A stretch of 64,000 nt of DNA, from NCBI GenBank assembly GCA_965262055.1, contig CBDHEI010000002.1, positions 2,294,001 through 2,358,000 on the forward strand. Direction: 5' to 3'. Below, piece after piece: positions 37,001-44,363 of the stretch. Position numbers and translations under genes: made by a program. The notes beneath the pieces were generated by a model. The model was given only the letters and a program-made list of their open reading frames with translations. It was not told where the DNA came from and searched no databases. Each line of letters opens with the position of its first letter. The stretch's first letter is position 1. Source of the DNA: G958296245 sp965262055. GTDB taxonomy: Bacteria > Chloroflexota > Dehalococcoidia > Lucifugimonadales > G958296245.

Positions 37001-40000
37001 GATCTGGGCCGCGCTGATCCTCGTGTCGGCGTCCTGGGCGGCGGACAACGTCACCGTCTGCGCCGTGCTCCAGTTGGACGGCGTGAAGTCCAGCCGACCC
37101 GGCGTCCGTGACACGTTCCCGTCGGAGATGAGAAAAATCCAGACCCTCACCCTCGCCTCGGGCTGCGCGTCCAGGACCACGGTGTAGGTTGCGCTGCCGC
37201 CCTCGGCCACCGACAGCCTGGACACGGAGCTTCTCACCCCGGCGGTGCCGATTTCGTCGTCGACGACGGTCACCCTCACCCGGGCGATGGTCACGCTGTC
37301 GTACTCGTCGGCGCTTTGGGCGGCCACCACCGCGTGGGTGATGGCGGCCTTGTCGTTCGCCGCGTCGGCGTCCTGGTCCGCGGCCACCGTCACCGTCTGC
37401 GCCGTGCTCCAGTTGCTCGGGGTGAAGGTCAGCGTGTTCTGGCTGCCGGACGTCGCCGCGTCGGTGTCCACCGTCACGTCGGAATTGTTGCTGGTCACCG
37501 CGATCACCACGTCGGAGGCGGGCTGGGCGTTCAGCGCCACGGTGTAGGTGTTGCTGCCGCCCTCGTCCATCCTCATCCTGGGCCTGGACACCGTCACCCC
37601 GGCGGTCTCGTCGTCGTCGACGGTCACCGCCACCCCGGCGATGGTCGCGGTGTCGTACTCGTCGGCGCTTTCGGCGGGCGCCACCGCGTGGGTGATGGAC
37701 GCCGCGTCGTCCGCCGCGTCGGCGTCGTGGGCGGCGGCCACTGTCACCGTCTGCGCCGTGTCCCAGTTGTCCCCGGTGAAGGTCAGGGTGGCCGGCGACA
37801 CCGTTACGTCGGAGCTGCCGCTCTTGGTTACGTTGATCACCACGTCGGAGGTGGGCTGGGCGTCCAGGACCACCGTGTAGGTGGCGCTGCCGCCCTCGGC
37901 CACGGTCAGCGTGGTTTCGGACACCGTCACGCCGGCGGTATCGTCGTCGGTGACGGTCACGGCCACCCCGGCGGCGGCCAAGCCGCTGTACGGGCCGGAC
38001 GCGTTGTCGGACGACACGGTGTAGCGTAGCTGGGCTTTGTCGTTCACCGCGTCGGCGTCGTGGGCGGCGGCCACCGTCACCGTCTGCGGTGTGCTCCAGT
38101 TGGCCGGGGTGAAGGTCAGCCTGTCCTGGTTGCCGGACGTCGCGGCGTCGGTGTCCGCCGTCACGTCCGGGTTGTCGTCGGCGATGATAATCGCCACGTT
38201 GGCGGAGGGCTGGGTGGTCAGCGCCACGGTGTAGGTGGCGCTGCCGCCCTCGGCCACCACCAGCGTGGATTCGGAGTTTGTCACGCCCGCGTCGTCATCG
38301 GCGACGGTCACCGCCACCCCGGCGATGGTCGCGGTGTCGTACTCGTCGGCGCTTTCGGCGGGCACCACCGCGTGGGCGATGGAGGCCGTGTCGTTCACCG
38401 CGTCGGCGTCGTGGGCGGCGGACACCGTCACCGTCTGCGCCGTGCTCCAGTTGCTCGAGGTGAAGGTCAGCCGCGCCGGAGACACGGTCACGTCCGTATT
38501 GCCGCTGGCGGTGACGCTGATCACCACGTCGGAGGAGGGCTGGGGGTCCAGTTTCACCGTGTAGGTGTTGCTGGCGCCCTCGACCACTGTCAGCGTGGTT
38601 TCGGACACCGCCACCGCGGCGGTCTCGTCGTCGATGACGGTCACGGCCACCCCGGCGGCGACCACGCTGTTGTACGGGCCGGACCTGTCGGTCGTATAGC
38701 TTACCGCGTGGCCCAGCTGGGCTTGGTCGTCCGCGGCGTCGGCGTCCTGGGCGGCGGACACCTTCACCGTCTGCGGCGTGTTCCAGTTGCCCGGGGTGAA
38801 GAGCATGAAGACCTGGGCGCCTGCCCTACCCGCATCGGCGTCCACCCCCACGTCCAGGTTGTTGAGGTCAATGCGAATCAGCACGTCGGCGGCGGGCTGG
38901 GCATCCAGGACCACCGTGTAGGTGGCGCTGCCGCCCTCGGTCACCGTCAGCGTGGTTTCGGACACCGTCACCCCGGCGGTGTCGTCGTCGGTGACGGTCA
39001 CGGCCACCCCGACGGCGACCACGCGGCTGTACGGGCCGCCGGACCTGTCGCGATAGTCTACAGCGTGGCTCAGCTGGGCTTTGTCGTCCACCGCGTCGGC
39101 GTCCTGGGCGGCGGACACCATCACCGTCTGCGGCGTGTTCCAGTTGCTCGGGGTGAAGAACATGCCGGGCTGGAGGCCTGGTATCGTCGCGTTGGCGTCC
39201 ACCTTCACGTCCTGGTTGTTGTTGTCAATGCGAATCAGCACGGCGGCGGCGGGCTGAGCGTCCAGGACCACCGTGTAGGTGGCGCTGGCGCCCTCGTCCA
39301 ACGTCAGCGTGCTTTCGGACACGGTCACCCCGGCGGTGTCGTCGTCGGTCACGGTCACCACCACCCCGGCGATGGTCGCCGCGTCGTACTCGTCGGCGCT
39401 TTCGGCGGCCACCACCGCGTGGGCGATGGAGGCCGTGTCGTTCACCGCGTCGGCGTCGTCGGCCGCGGCCACCGTCACCGTCTGCGCCGTGCTCCAGTTG
39501 GCCCGGGTGAAGGTCAGCGTGGTCTGGTTGCCGGACGCCGCCGCGTCGGTGTCCAGCGTCACGTCGGAATTGTTGCTGGTCACCTCGATTACCACATCGG
39601 AGGCGGGCTGGCCGTCCAGGACCACGGTGTAGGTGGCGCTGGCGCCCTCGGCGACTGTCAGCGCGGTCTCGGACACGCTCACCCCGATCTGAGCCGCCGC
39701 AACCGGGGCGTCCGTTTTCTGTTGCGCATTCTTGCCCGATCCTTGGCTGTCGGTGTAAGCCGCCGTGGCTCGCAGGTAGCTGCCAACGTCGGCGGCAACC
39801 GGTCGGTACGTGGACGACGTTGCGCCGGCAATAGCGGTCCACGTAGTTTGGTCCGAGGATTTACTCCAGGTCCAACCTATGCTGGAAACACCCCCGTCGG
39901 GGTCGGTGATACTGGCCGTCAGGTCTATGCCAACGACGGGTGCTTGGGACGACAGGGTTATCGCGCCCGCATCGTCCTCGTTGGTTACTGTGATGGTCAG

Positions 40001-42049
40001 TGTTACTTTGCTGCTCAAGCTATTGGGGTCGGTGGCGATAACATCGACCTGGTACGAGGATTTGGTCTCGTAGTCCAGGGGCGCGTTGGCCCGCAATTCC
40101 CCGACGGCAGTATCTTTTATGTTGAAGGAGGCGGCGTCGGTCCCGCCCAGGGAGTAGGTGATCGCCTCGCCGTTCGGCTCTTCGGCCGCAACAGTGGCGA
40201 CGATGGTGGTGATATCGGCGTTCTCCGGCGTATCCCAGGTGGTGTCGGTATTGACTGGGAACCGGGGAGCCACCTGGGGAGTGACCAGCAGGATCTTGTC
40301 CTCGCCGTTGTCCTCGGAGGTGGAGACATACAGGGCGCCATCCGGCCCCATCATCGGGGTGCGGAGTCGGCCATAGACGTTTTTGAGTTTGCTGACGCTG
40401 ATCTCGCTCAACAGGTCGCCGGACGGACTGAACTCAAGGACGCGCAATGTCTTGTCCTTGAGGGACGCCACCGCCAGCCGGCCGTCCCACGGGCCCCACC
40501 AGGCGCCCTCCAGGAAGATGCCGCCGCTGGCGGCCAGGGATTTGTTCCCCGAGGCCCACTTGGCCTCGATGGCGCTGGGGAATTTCTCCAGGTCGGTCAT
40601 GGGTGTTGACTCGTTGTACCCGGGCGCCGGGTCCCAGCCGTAATTGCCGCCGGCGGTCAACAGATTGATCTCGTCGTCAAAGGCCGGGCCGTGCTCCACC
40701 GACCACATCTGGCCGCTGCTGCCGGGGCGCAGGGCCAGGCCCTGGGGGTTGCGGTGGCCGTAGGTGTAAATCAGCGGCGAATTGGGGGCAGAGAATGGGT
40801 TGCCCGGCGCCCCGGCGCCAGTCGATGCAACTACCCGCAGCACCTTGCCGCCAAGGTTGGTCAGGCTCTGGGGCGCCGATCCGGTTGTCGCATCCCCGGT
40901 AGCAATCCAAAGATAGCCGTCCGGCCCGAAGCGCAGCCGGCAGCCGGAATGCTTGCCGGAATGGTTTCTACTGCTGCCAGGTATCCCATCGACCAAGGGG
41001 TCGGCGACCCGGGTGGCCTCCGTATATCCGGCGTTCATGGTCCAGGCAATTACCTGCACCTTGTCCCCGGTATGGCCCTGGCACGTATAGAACCGCCGGT
41101 TGGTGGCGAAGCCCGGATCGACGACTATCGCCATAAACCCGATTTCTGATGCGACCATCACATCACTGAGGTCAGCGGTGACATTCCGCACCGTTCCGTC
41201 GGCGAGGCGGACGCTCAGCTTGCGGGCGCGTTCGGTGAACAGCATCGTCCCGTCGGGCGCAAAGGCGATTCCCCAGGGGATGCTCAGGCCGGAGACCAGC
41301 TGTTCCACATGAATCTGCGGCGCCGCCGCTTTGGCAGCCACACGCTGGGAGACACCTACCGCGCTCTTGCCGAGTCCGTGCCCGTCCACATAACTCACGG
41401 TGGCCTGCAAGTAGAAATTCAGGTCGGCGGCTTGAACTTCGTAGGAGCTAGGGTAAGGCGCACTATTTTGAACGGTCGACCAGTCTGGTGTCCCGTCCCT
41501 GGACTTCAGCCAGCCCCAGATACCTGAGCCAACCACAACTCCGTCCGGATCGCTCACCCTGGCCCGGAGCACCTCGCCGACCCGTGGCTGGGCGGGAGAC
41601 AGGATGACCGTTCCGGGCTCGTCCACGTTGGTTACGCTGATGGTCACGTCAATAGTGGCGTCGATGGCCGTGTCGGCGTTGCCAGTGGCATCCTTCCGGT
41701 CGCTGGCCGACACCGTTACGCTGTAGGAGTTCTTGCCCTCAAAATTGAGGGCGGCCAGCGTCTGCAACTGGCCGGTGGAGGGGACAATGGTGAAGGACGC
41801 GGCATCGTCGCCGCCCAGGGTGTAGGTCAACGCATCGTTGTCCGCGTCCGTGGCCCCAACCGGCGCGCCGATGTTTGCGCCGGCGGCGGTGTTCTCGGCC
41901 ACCGATCGGGCGCCGTCCTCGCTGGACGGGAACGCCGGTTGGCTGTTGGCCGCTTGCGCAGTAGCGCTGCTCAAGGTGAGGAAGGCCAAAAGTAAGGCGC
42001 ATATCGCCGACAGGATTCGCTGCCGGCGGTGCAGTTTAGCGAACATCAT
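30824..42049 (-). CDS. Giant secreted PQQ-dependent sugar dehydrogenase / Calx-beta repeat protein, N-terminal half
   Basis: The signal peptide (about residues 1-33, ending SSATAQA) sends the protein out of the cytoplasm. Domains follow in order: cadherin-like (36-143), Ig/FnIII-like (145-235) and a glucose/sorbosone dehydrogenase beta-propeller (246-592). Propeller motifs are LSIPWGIAFAPDGTMLFTER, HSGCRLRFGPDGYLWIATGD, YGHRNPQGLAL and GNYGWDPAPG, those of PQQ-dependent aldose dehydrogenases that oxidise sugars. A second cadherin-like domain (598-692), an Ig-like domain (695-785) and about 25 Calx-beta-like repeats complete it. The meaningful frame ends near 31095; residues beyond that are frame-shifted, and the protein continues at 22711-31083. 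Ca2+ binding by the repeats is expected. Whether the propeller still carries PQQ cannot be told from sequence. Confidence 0.85.
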   Translation of the reverse strand: MMFAKLHRRQRILSAICALLLAFLTLSSATAQAANSQPAFPSSEDGARSVAENTAAGANIGAPVGATDADNDALTYTLGGDDAASFTIVPSTGQLQTLAALNFEGKNSYSVTVSASDRKDATGNADTAIDATIDVTISVTNVDEPGTVILSPAQPRVGEVLRARVSDPDGVVVGSGIWGWLKSRDGTPDWSTVQNSAPYPSSYEVQAADLNFYLQATVSYVDGHGLGKSAVGVSQRVAAKAAAPQIHVEQLVSGLSIPWGIAFAPDGTMLFTERARKLSVRLADGTVRNVTADLSDVMVASEIGFMAIVVDPGFATNRRFYTCQGHTGDKVQVIAWTMNAGYTEATRVADPLVDGIPGSSRNHSGKHSGCRLRFGPDGYLWIATGDATTGSAPQSLTNLGGKVLRVVASTGAGAPGNPFSAPNSPLIYTYGHRNPQGLALRPGSSGQMWSVEHGPAFDDEINLLTAGGNYGWDPAPGYNESTPMTDLEKFPSAIEAKWASGNKSLAASGGIFLEGAWWGPWDGRLAVASLKDKTLRVLEFSPSGDLLSEISVSKLKNVYGRLRTPMMGPDGALYVSTSEDNGEDKILLVTPQVAPRFPVNTDTTWDTPENADITTIVATVAAEEPNGEAITYSLGGTDAASFNIKDTAVGELRANAPLDYETKSSYQVDVIATDPNSLSSKVTLTITVTNEDDAGAITLSSQAPVVGIDLTASITDPDGGVSSIGWTWSKSSDQTTWTAIAGATSSTYRPVAADVGSYLRATAAYTDSQGSGKNAQQKTDAPVAAAQIGVSVSETALTVAEGASATYTVVLDGQPASDVVIEVTSNNSDVTLDTDAAASGNQTTLTFTRANWSTAQTVTVAAADDADAVNDTASIAHAVVAAESADEYDAATIAGVVVTVTDDDTAGVTVSESTLTLDEGASATYTVVLDAQPAAAVLIRIDNNNQDVKVDANATIPGLQPGMFFTPSNWNTPQTVMVSAAQDADAVDDKAQLSHAVDYRDRSGGPYSRVVAVGVAVTVTDDDTAGVTVSETTLTVTEGGSATYTVVLDAQPAADVLIRIDLNNLDVGVDADAGRAGAQVFMLFTPGNWNTPQTVKVSAAQDADAADDQAQLGHAVSYTTDRSGPYNSVVAAGVAVTVIDDETAAVAVSETTLTVVEGASNTYTVKLDPQPSSDVVISVTASGNTDVTVSPARLTFTSSNWSTAQTVTVSAAHDADAVNDTASIAHAVVPAESADEYDTATIAGVAVTVADDDAGVTNSESTLVVAEGGSATYTVALTTQPSANVAIIIADDNPDVTADTDAATSGNQDRLTFTPANWSTPQTVTVAAAHDADAVNDKAQLRYTVSSDNASGPYSGLAAAGVAVTVTDDDTAGVTVSETTLTVAEGGSATYTVVLDAQPTSDVVINVTKSGSSDVTVSPATLTFTGDNWDTAQTVTVAAAHDADAADDAASITHAVAPAESADEYDTATIAGVAVTVDDDETAGVTVSRPRMRMDEGGSNTYTVALNAQPASDVVIAVTSNNSDVTVDTDAATSGSQNTLTFTPSNWSTAQTVTVAADQDADAANDKAAITHAVVAAQSADEYDSVTIARVRVTVVDDEIGTAGVRSSVSRLSVAEGGSATYTVVLDAQPEARVRVWIFLISDGNVSRTPGRLDFTPSNWSTAQTVTLSAAQDADTRISAAQISYFISCASRCRPYNNNTTYSNVVEVIVVDDEVVGVTLPETTLTVLEGGNRTYTVVLNRQPTSDVVINVTKSGSDDLTATPASLTFTTSNWSTPQTVTVRAAQDADAANDTASITHAVVASRSADEYDAVSIAGVAVTVTDDETAGVTVSETTLTVAEGGSGAYTVVLDVQPTSDVVINVTKSGSDDVTVSPATLTFTTANWSTAQTVTVAAAQDADAVNDAASIAHAVDASRSANEYDNMTIAGVAVTVTDDDTAGVSVSETTLTVDEGGRGSYTVRLNTQPTSNVVISVTKTGSTDVTVSPATLTFTTSNWSTAQTVTVAAAQDADAVNDAASITHAVVASRSADEFDAVNIAGVAVTVTDDETAGVTVSKSTLTVAEGGSGAYTVVLDALPTSDVVISVTRTGSSDVTLDTDTGTSGNQTTLTFTPANWDTAQTVTVAAAQDADAVNDAASITHAVVASRSADEFDAVTIAGVAVTVTDDETAGVTVSKSTLTVDEGGSGSYTVRLNLQPASDVVISVTRTGSPDVTVSPATLTFTRANWSTAQTVRVSAAQDADAVNDAASIAHAVVAASSANEYDAVTIGSVAVTVTDNDAGATVSETTLTITEGNSSTYTVVLDAQPASDVVITVSSDNSDVTVSPATLTFTPSNWSTAKTVTVAAAQDADAVNDTAAIAHAVDAARSANEFDAVTIAGVAVAVTVTDDDTAGVTVSVISVTAPEGDSGAYTVVLDVQPSSDVVISVTKSGSPDVTVSPATLTFTPSNWDTAQTVTVRAAQDADAVDDAASISHAVVAARSANEFDLVTVAGVTVTVDDDDTAGVTVYPTSYNTFEDTANAYTVKLDAQPSSDVVIRVTSTGSSDVTVDTDRRTPGNQDTLTFTPSNWSTAQRVWVVSAADDDAVNDVASISHAVVAAESADEYDSVMIVSFAVTVTDDETAGVTVSETTLTVAEGGSATYTVVLDAQPASDVVIGVTKTGSSDVTLDTDTGTSGNQTTLTFTPSNWDTAQTVTVAAAQDADAVDGAASIAHAVDAARSANEYDNVTIAGVAVTVTDDDTAGVTVSASSVTVAEGGSATYTVVLNLQPTSDVVINVTKRGSPDVTVSPARLTFTTANWSTAQTVTVAAAQDADAVDDAAAIAHAIDAARSANEYDNVTIAGVAVTVTDDDTAGVSVSETTLTVDEGGRGSYTVRLNTQPTSDVVIGVTRSGSPDVTVSPATLTFSSSNWATAQTVTVAAAQDADAVNDTAAITHAVDASRSANEFDAVTIAGVTVTVDDDETAGVTVSETTLTVAEGGSGAYTVVLDVQPTSDVVINVTKSGSDDVTVSPATLTFTTANWSTAQTVTVAAAQDADAVNDAASIAHAVDAARSANEYDNMTIAGVAVTVTDDDTAGVSVSETTLTVDEGGRGSYTVRLNTQPTSNVVISVTKTGSTDVTLDTDTGTSGNQTTLTFTPANWDTAQTVTVAAAQDADAVNDAASIAHAVDAARSANEYDNVSIAGVAVTVTDDETAGVTVSETTLTVAEGGSATYTVVLDAQPTSDVVIGVTKTGSTDVTVSPATLTFTTSNWSTAKTVTVAAAEDADAVDDAASIAHAVDAARSADEYDNVSIAGVAVTVTDDETAGVTVSETTLTVAEGGSATYTVVLNLQPTSDVVINVTKSGSTGVTVSPATLTFTTSNWSMAQTVTVAAAQDADAVDDAAAISHAVDAARSANEYDNVSIAGVAVTVTDDETAGVTVSETALTVDEGGSGSYTVRLNTQPTSNVVISVTKTGSTDVTLDTDTGTSGNQTTLTFTPANWSAAQTVTVRAAQDADAVNDAASITHAVVASRSADEFDAVNIAGVAVTVTDDETAGVTVSKSTLTVAEGGSGAYTVVLDALPTSDVVISVTRTGSSDVTLDTDTGTSGNQTTLTFTTANWSTAQTVTVAAAQDADAVDDAASITHAVVASRSADEFDAVNIAGVAVAVTDDAGVRPPDGEAACQPDHADLHDGQLEHGADGDGGCRPGRRRGGRRGVHHPRGGGLPERRRVRRREHRRGGGGRDRRRDRRGERVRNRAGGGRGR
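31069..31103 (-). other. Scrambled 35-bp junction between two identical repeat blocks; breaks the reading frame
   Basis: The blocks ending at 31068 and starting at 31104 share about 195 bp of identical sequence. The 35 bp between them look like mixed pieces of the normal inter-repeat DNA (GACACGCT, CACCGTC, CGGCGGTCTCACCCCGGCG). The first half of a Calx-beta repeat is missing here, and the frame changes by one base. Confidence 0.7.
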
Positions 42050-42102
42050 ATCGTTTCAGTAGCACTCTGAATGTGCGGGAATACTCGAATCATCTTTCCA
42101 AG

Positions 42103-42318
42103 CTAGGCCCGCGCCCAGCGGCTGATGCTGTCGGGACTGAACCCGAAGTGCCGCGCCGTCAACCGCACCCTCCGCCCATTGTCGACGTACCCCAAGACGG
42201 CCTTCTCGCGGCGTTTGGCTTCTGCACTGGGCTCCGCCGGGAGCCATGCCAACGCCGCCGCTCTCGGCAGGATGGCCCCATAGCTGCTCATATGGCCTCC
42301 AGCATACCGTCCACTCAT
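42103..42318 (-). pseudogene. Transposase N-terminal HTH fragment
   Basis: The minus strand encodes about 70 residues. The second half (AKRREKAVLGYVDNGRRVRL, TARHFGFSPDSISRWARA) is a homeodomain-like HTH as found at the start of IS481/IS3-group transposases. It stops right after the HTH, and no catalytic domain follows. It lies 54 bp upstream of the giant surface-protein gene on the same strand, so the IS that left it may have supplied part of that gene's promoter region. The 42319-42527 stretch upstream of it holds no recognisable gene. Confidence 0.5.
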
Positions 42319-42527
42319 CTCTCGTGCTGCTGTCCGATATGTGCCTGACCCTCTTCAGGGCGCGGTCGCTGGCGGTCCGGCAGTATGGCGCATGCTCACG
42401 CTTTTGAGCGCGGCGATGATCTTCAGCCAACGTTAATAAGGTGGGGGGCCAAGTCCAGCGTGAGTCACTCCTTCTTGACCTCCATTGTCGATCCCTCCTC
42501 AGGATGGTTCTCTCCCGTAAGACTAAG

Positions 42528-44239
42528 CCCGAATCCACCGAAGGAGGGCCTTGGGGACAGCCCTTGAAGAAGCGAGAGGGTGCCCCATGAATCTGGGATA
42601 ATGGTTTTGTAACAGCAAACCGACCCCAGAACAAGGAGCACCCAATAGATGCTACCACGCAACCACCCCGACCGCATCCGTGTCTCTTTCGACGACCACC
42701 GCCTGGTGGGCAATGCCGGGCTGCTCCTTCCGGCCACCCTCGCCCAGCACCTGGGCCTGCGGGAACTCGTCGACCATCACCTCGATCTGGGCGTCGCGCC
42801 GGGGCGGGCCAACACGGGGGACAAGATACTGACGCTGGTCGCTTCCGCGCTGGCTGGCGGCGACTGCATCGACGACGCCGATGCGCTGCGCGCCGGTGGG
42901 ACGGCTCGCATCCTGGGCGGCACGATCAAGGCGCCATCCACCCTGGGCACCTTCCTGCGCAGTTTTCGCTGGGGCCACGTCCGTCAACTGGACCGGGTGA
43001 GCCGGGAGCTGCTGGCCCAGGCCTGGGCGGCTGGGGCCGGACCCAGCGACGCACCGTTCACCATCGACCTTGATTCGACGATCTGCGAGACCTACGGACT
43101 GGCCAAGGAGGGCGCCCGCCACCACGGCTATACCGGCAAGCGGGGCTATCACCCGCTGCTGGCCATTGCCGCCGGAACCGGCGACGTGCTGATGGCCCGG
43201 CTGCGTGAGGGCCGCGCCAACACCGCCCGCGGCGCCGCCCACTTCCTGCGGGAAACGGTGGGGCGGGTGCGCTACGGCGGGGCCAGGGGACAACTCACAG
43301 TGCGGGCCGACAGCGGCTTCTACACCCATAGCGTGGTCGCCGTCTGCCGCAAGCTGGACGTGCGCTTCTCCATCGCCATCCGCCAGCACAAAAGCCTGCA
43401 CAATCTCATCGAGGCGATACCCGAGGATGCCTGGACGCCGGTTCCCTACTGGATGGACGGCGCCGCCGATGTGGCCGAGATTACCTATACCCCCTTCCAG
43501 AGTGAGCCCGACGCCGCGCCGGTACGGCTCATCGTGCGGCGGGTGAAGCCCACGCCCGGTTCCCAACTGGCCCTCTTCGCCACCTACAGCTATCACGGCT
43601 TCATCACCGACCGGGACGGGGAGACCCTGGAACTGGAGGCCGACCACCGCCGCCACGCCGAGATCGAGAATGCCATCCGAGACCTGAAGTACGGCGTCGG
43701 ACTCAACCATCTCCCCTCGGGCCGCTTCGCCGCCAACGCCGCCTGGCTGGCGGTCCAGGTGATGGCCCACAACCTGGCCCGCTGGACAGCCCGCATCGGC
43801 CTGGGTGAGCAGACCGTGACCACCAAGACCCTCCGGCGGCGGTTCTTCTCCCTCGCCGGACGAATCACCCGCTCGGCCCGCCGCCTCACCCTCCATCTTC
43901 CCAAGAACTGGCCGTGGCAGGAGAAGGTCAGTCGCGCCCTGGCTCGATTGCGAGCCCTGCCATTGCCTGCCTGACGGCGCCGTCGGTGACCGAGCTACCC
44001 ACCGCACAACCGAAGGTCCCCGCAAACTCGCGCCACCCTGGCCCGCGAGAGTTCCCTGCTGTGTATTCTCTCACCATCCCGCGCATCGCAGTCCCCGCAG
44101 ACGGCCATAGGGACCCTGTGCGGCAACTGAAGACCGTCCGCCGCCCTCCCATCTACCCCAATGGAGCCCAGGCCATCTCGCCTGCAGCTCCCTCACCCCC
44201 CTTTCGCTGTCCTCACGCCGTCCATCGGTGGATTCGGGG
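42528..44239 (+). mobile_element. IS1380-like insertion sequence, complete, with 4-bp target duplication
   Basis: Terminal inverted repeats are CCCGAATCCACCGA-a-GGA at 42528-42545 and the complementary TCC-a-TCGGTGGATTCGGG at 44221-44238, 17 of 18 bases paired. The 4-bp sequence TAAG flanks both ends (42524-42527 and 44240-44243), the expected target duplication for this family. One intact transposase lies inside. The element is unrelated in sequence to the IS1380 copies at the left of the window. It is the only IS here with an undisturbed insertion site. Confidence 0.85.
42649..43974 (+). CDS. IS1380-family transposase
   Basis: This 441-residue DDE transposase is full length for the family. 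Catalytic candidates are the Asp pair in FTIDLDSTICETYG (about 140-142), Asp in VRADSGFYTH and Glu in AEIENAIRDLKYGVG. The C-terminal LPSGRFAANAAWLAVQVMAH segment is typical, and the same pattern (LPSGLFGANAAWWAIAVLAF) appears in the other transposase of this window. The ATG at 42649 follows AAGGAGCACCCAATAG, a good ribosome-binding site. Nothing suggests damage. Confidence 0.95.
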   Translation: MLPRNHPDRIRVSFDDHRLVGNAGLLLPATLAQHLGLRELVDHHLDLGVAPGRANTGDKILTLVASALAGGDCIDDADALRAGGTARILGGTIKAPSTLGTFLRSFRWGHVRQLDRVSRELLAQAWAAGAGPSDAPFTIDLDSTICETYGLAKEGARHHGYTGKRGYHPLLAIAAGTGDVLMARLREGRANTARGAAHFLRETVGRVRYGGARGQLTVRADSGFYTHSVVAVCRKLDVRFSIAIRQHKSLHNLIEAIPEDAWTPVPYWMDGAADVAEITYTPFQSEPDAAPVRLIVRRVKPTPGSQLALFATYSYHGFITDRDGETLELEADHRRHAEIENAIRDLKYGVGLNHLPSGRFAANAAWLAVQVMAHNLARWTARIGLGEQTVTTKTLRRRFFSLAGRITRSARRLTLHLPKNWPWQEKVSRALARLRALPLPA

Positions 44240-44314
44240 TAAGCAAACACGGGAAAGACGTCAATGCGCGGTTCGAAAAAAGGGCAACAAAAAAGGCCCG
44301 CATACATAGACGAG

Positions 44315-44351
44315 CAGGGGAGGCTATCGTATTCAAACGATGGCCTCCCTG
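44315..44351 (-). terminator. Terminator-like hairpin downstream of the helicase gene
   Basis: Bases 44315-44330 pair with 44337-44351 (15 pairs, one bulged G, one G-U). On the minus strand it lies just past the helicase stop codon. A T6 run follows about 20 nt farther, longer than usual for a simple intrinsic terminator. Confidence 0.45.
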
Positions 44352-44363
44352 TGTCTTAGCGGT

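Noticed and set aside
23215..37111. Long plus-strand open frames opposite the giant gene (for example 30911-34597 and 34634-37111) rich in His, Gly, Arg and Val
   Set aside because: They are exact antisense shadows of the Calx-beta repeats in high-GC DNA, copy the repeat period, lack ribosome-binding sites and have implausible composition.
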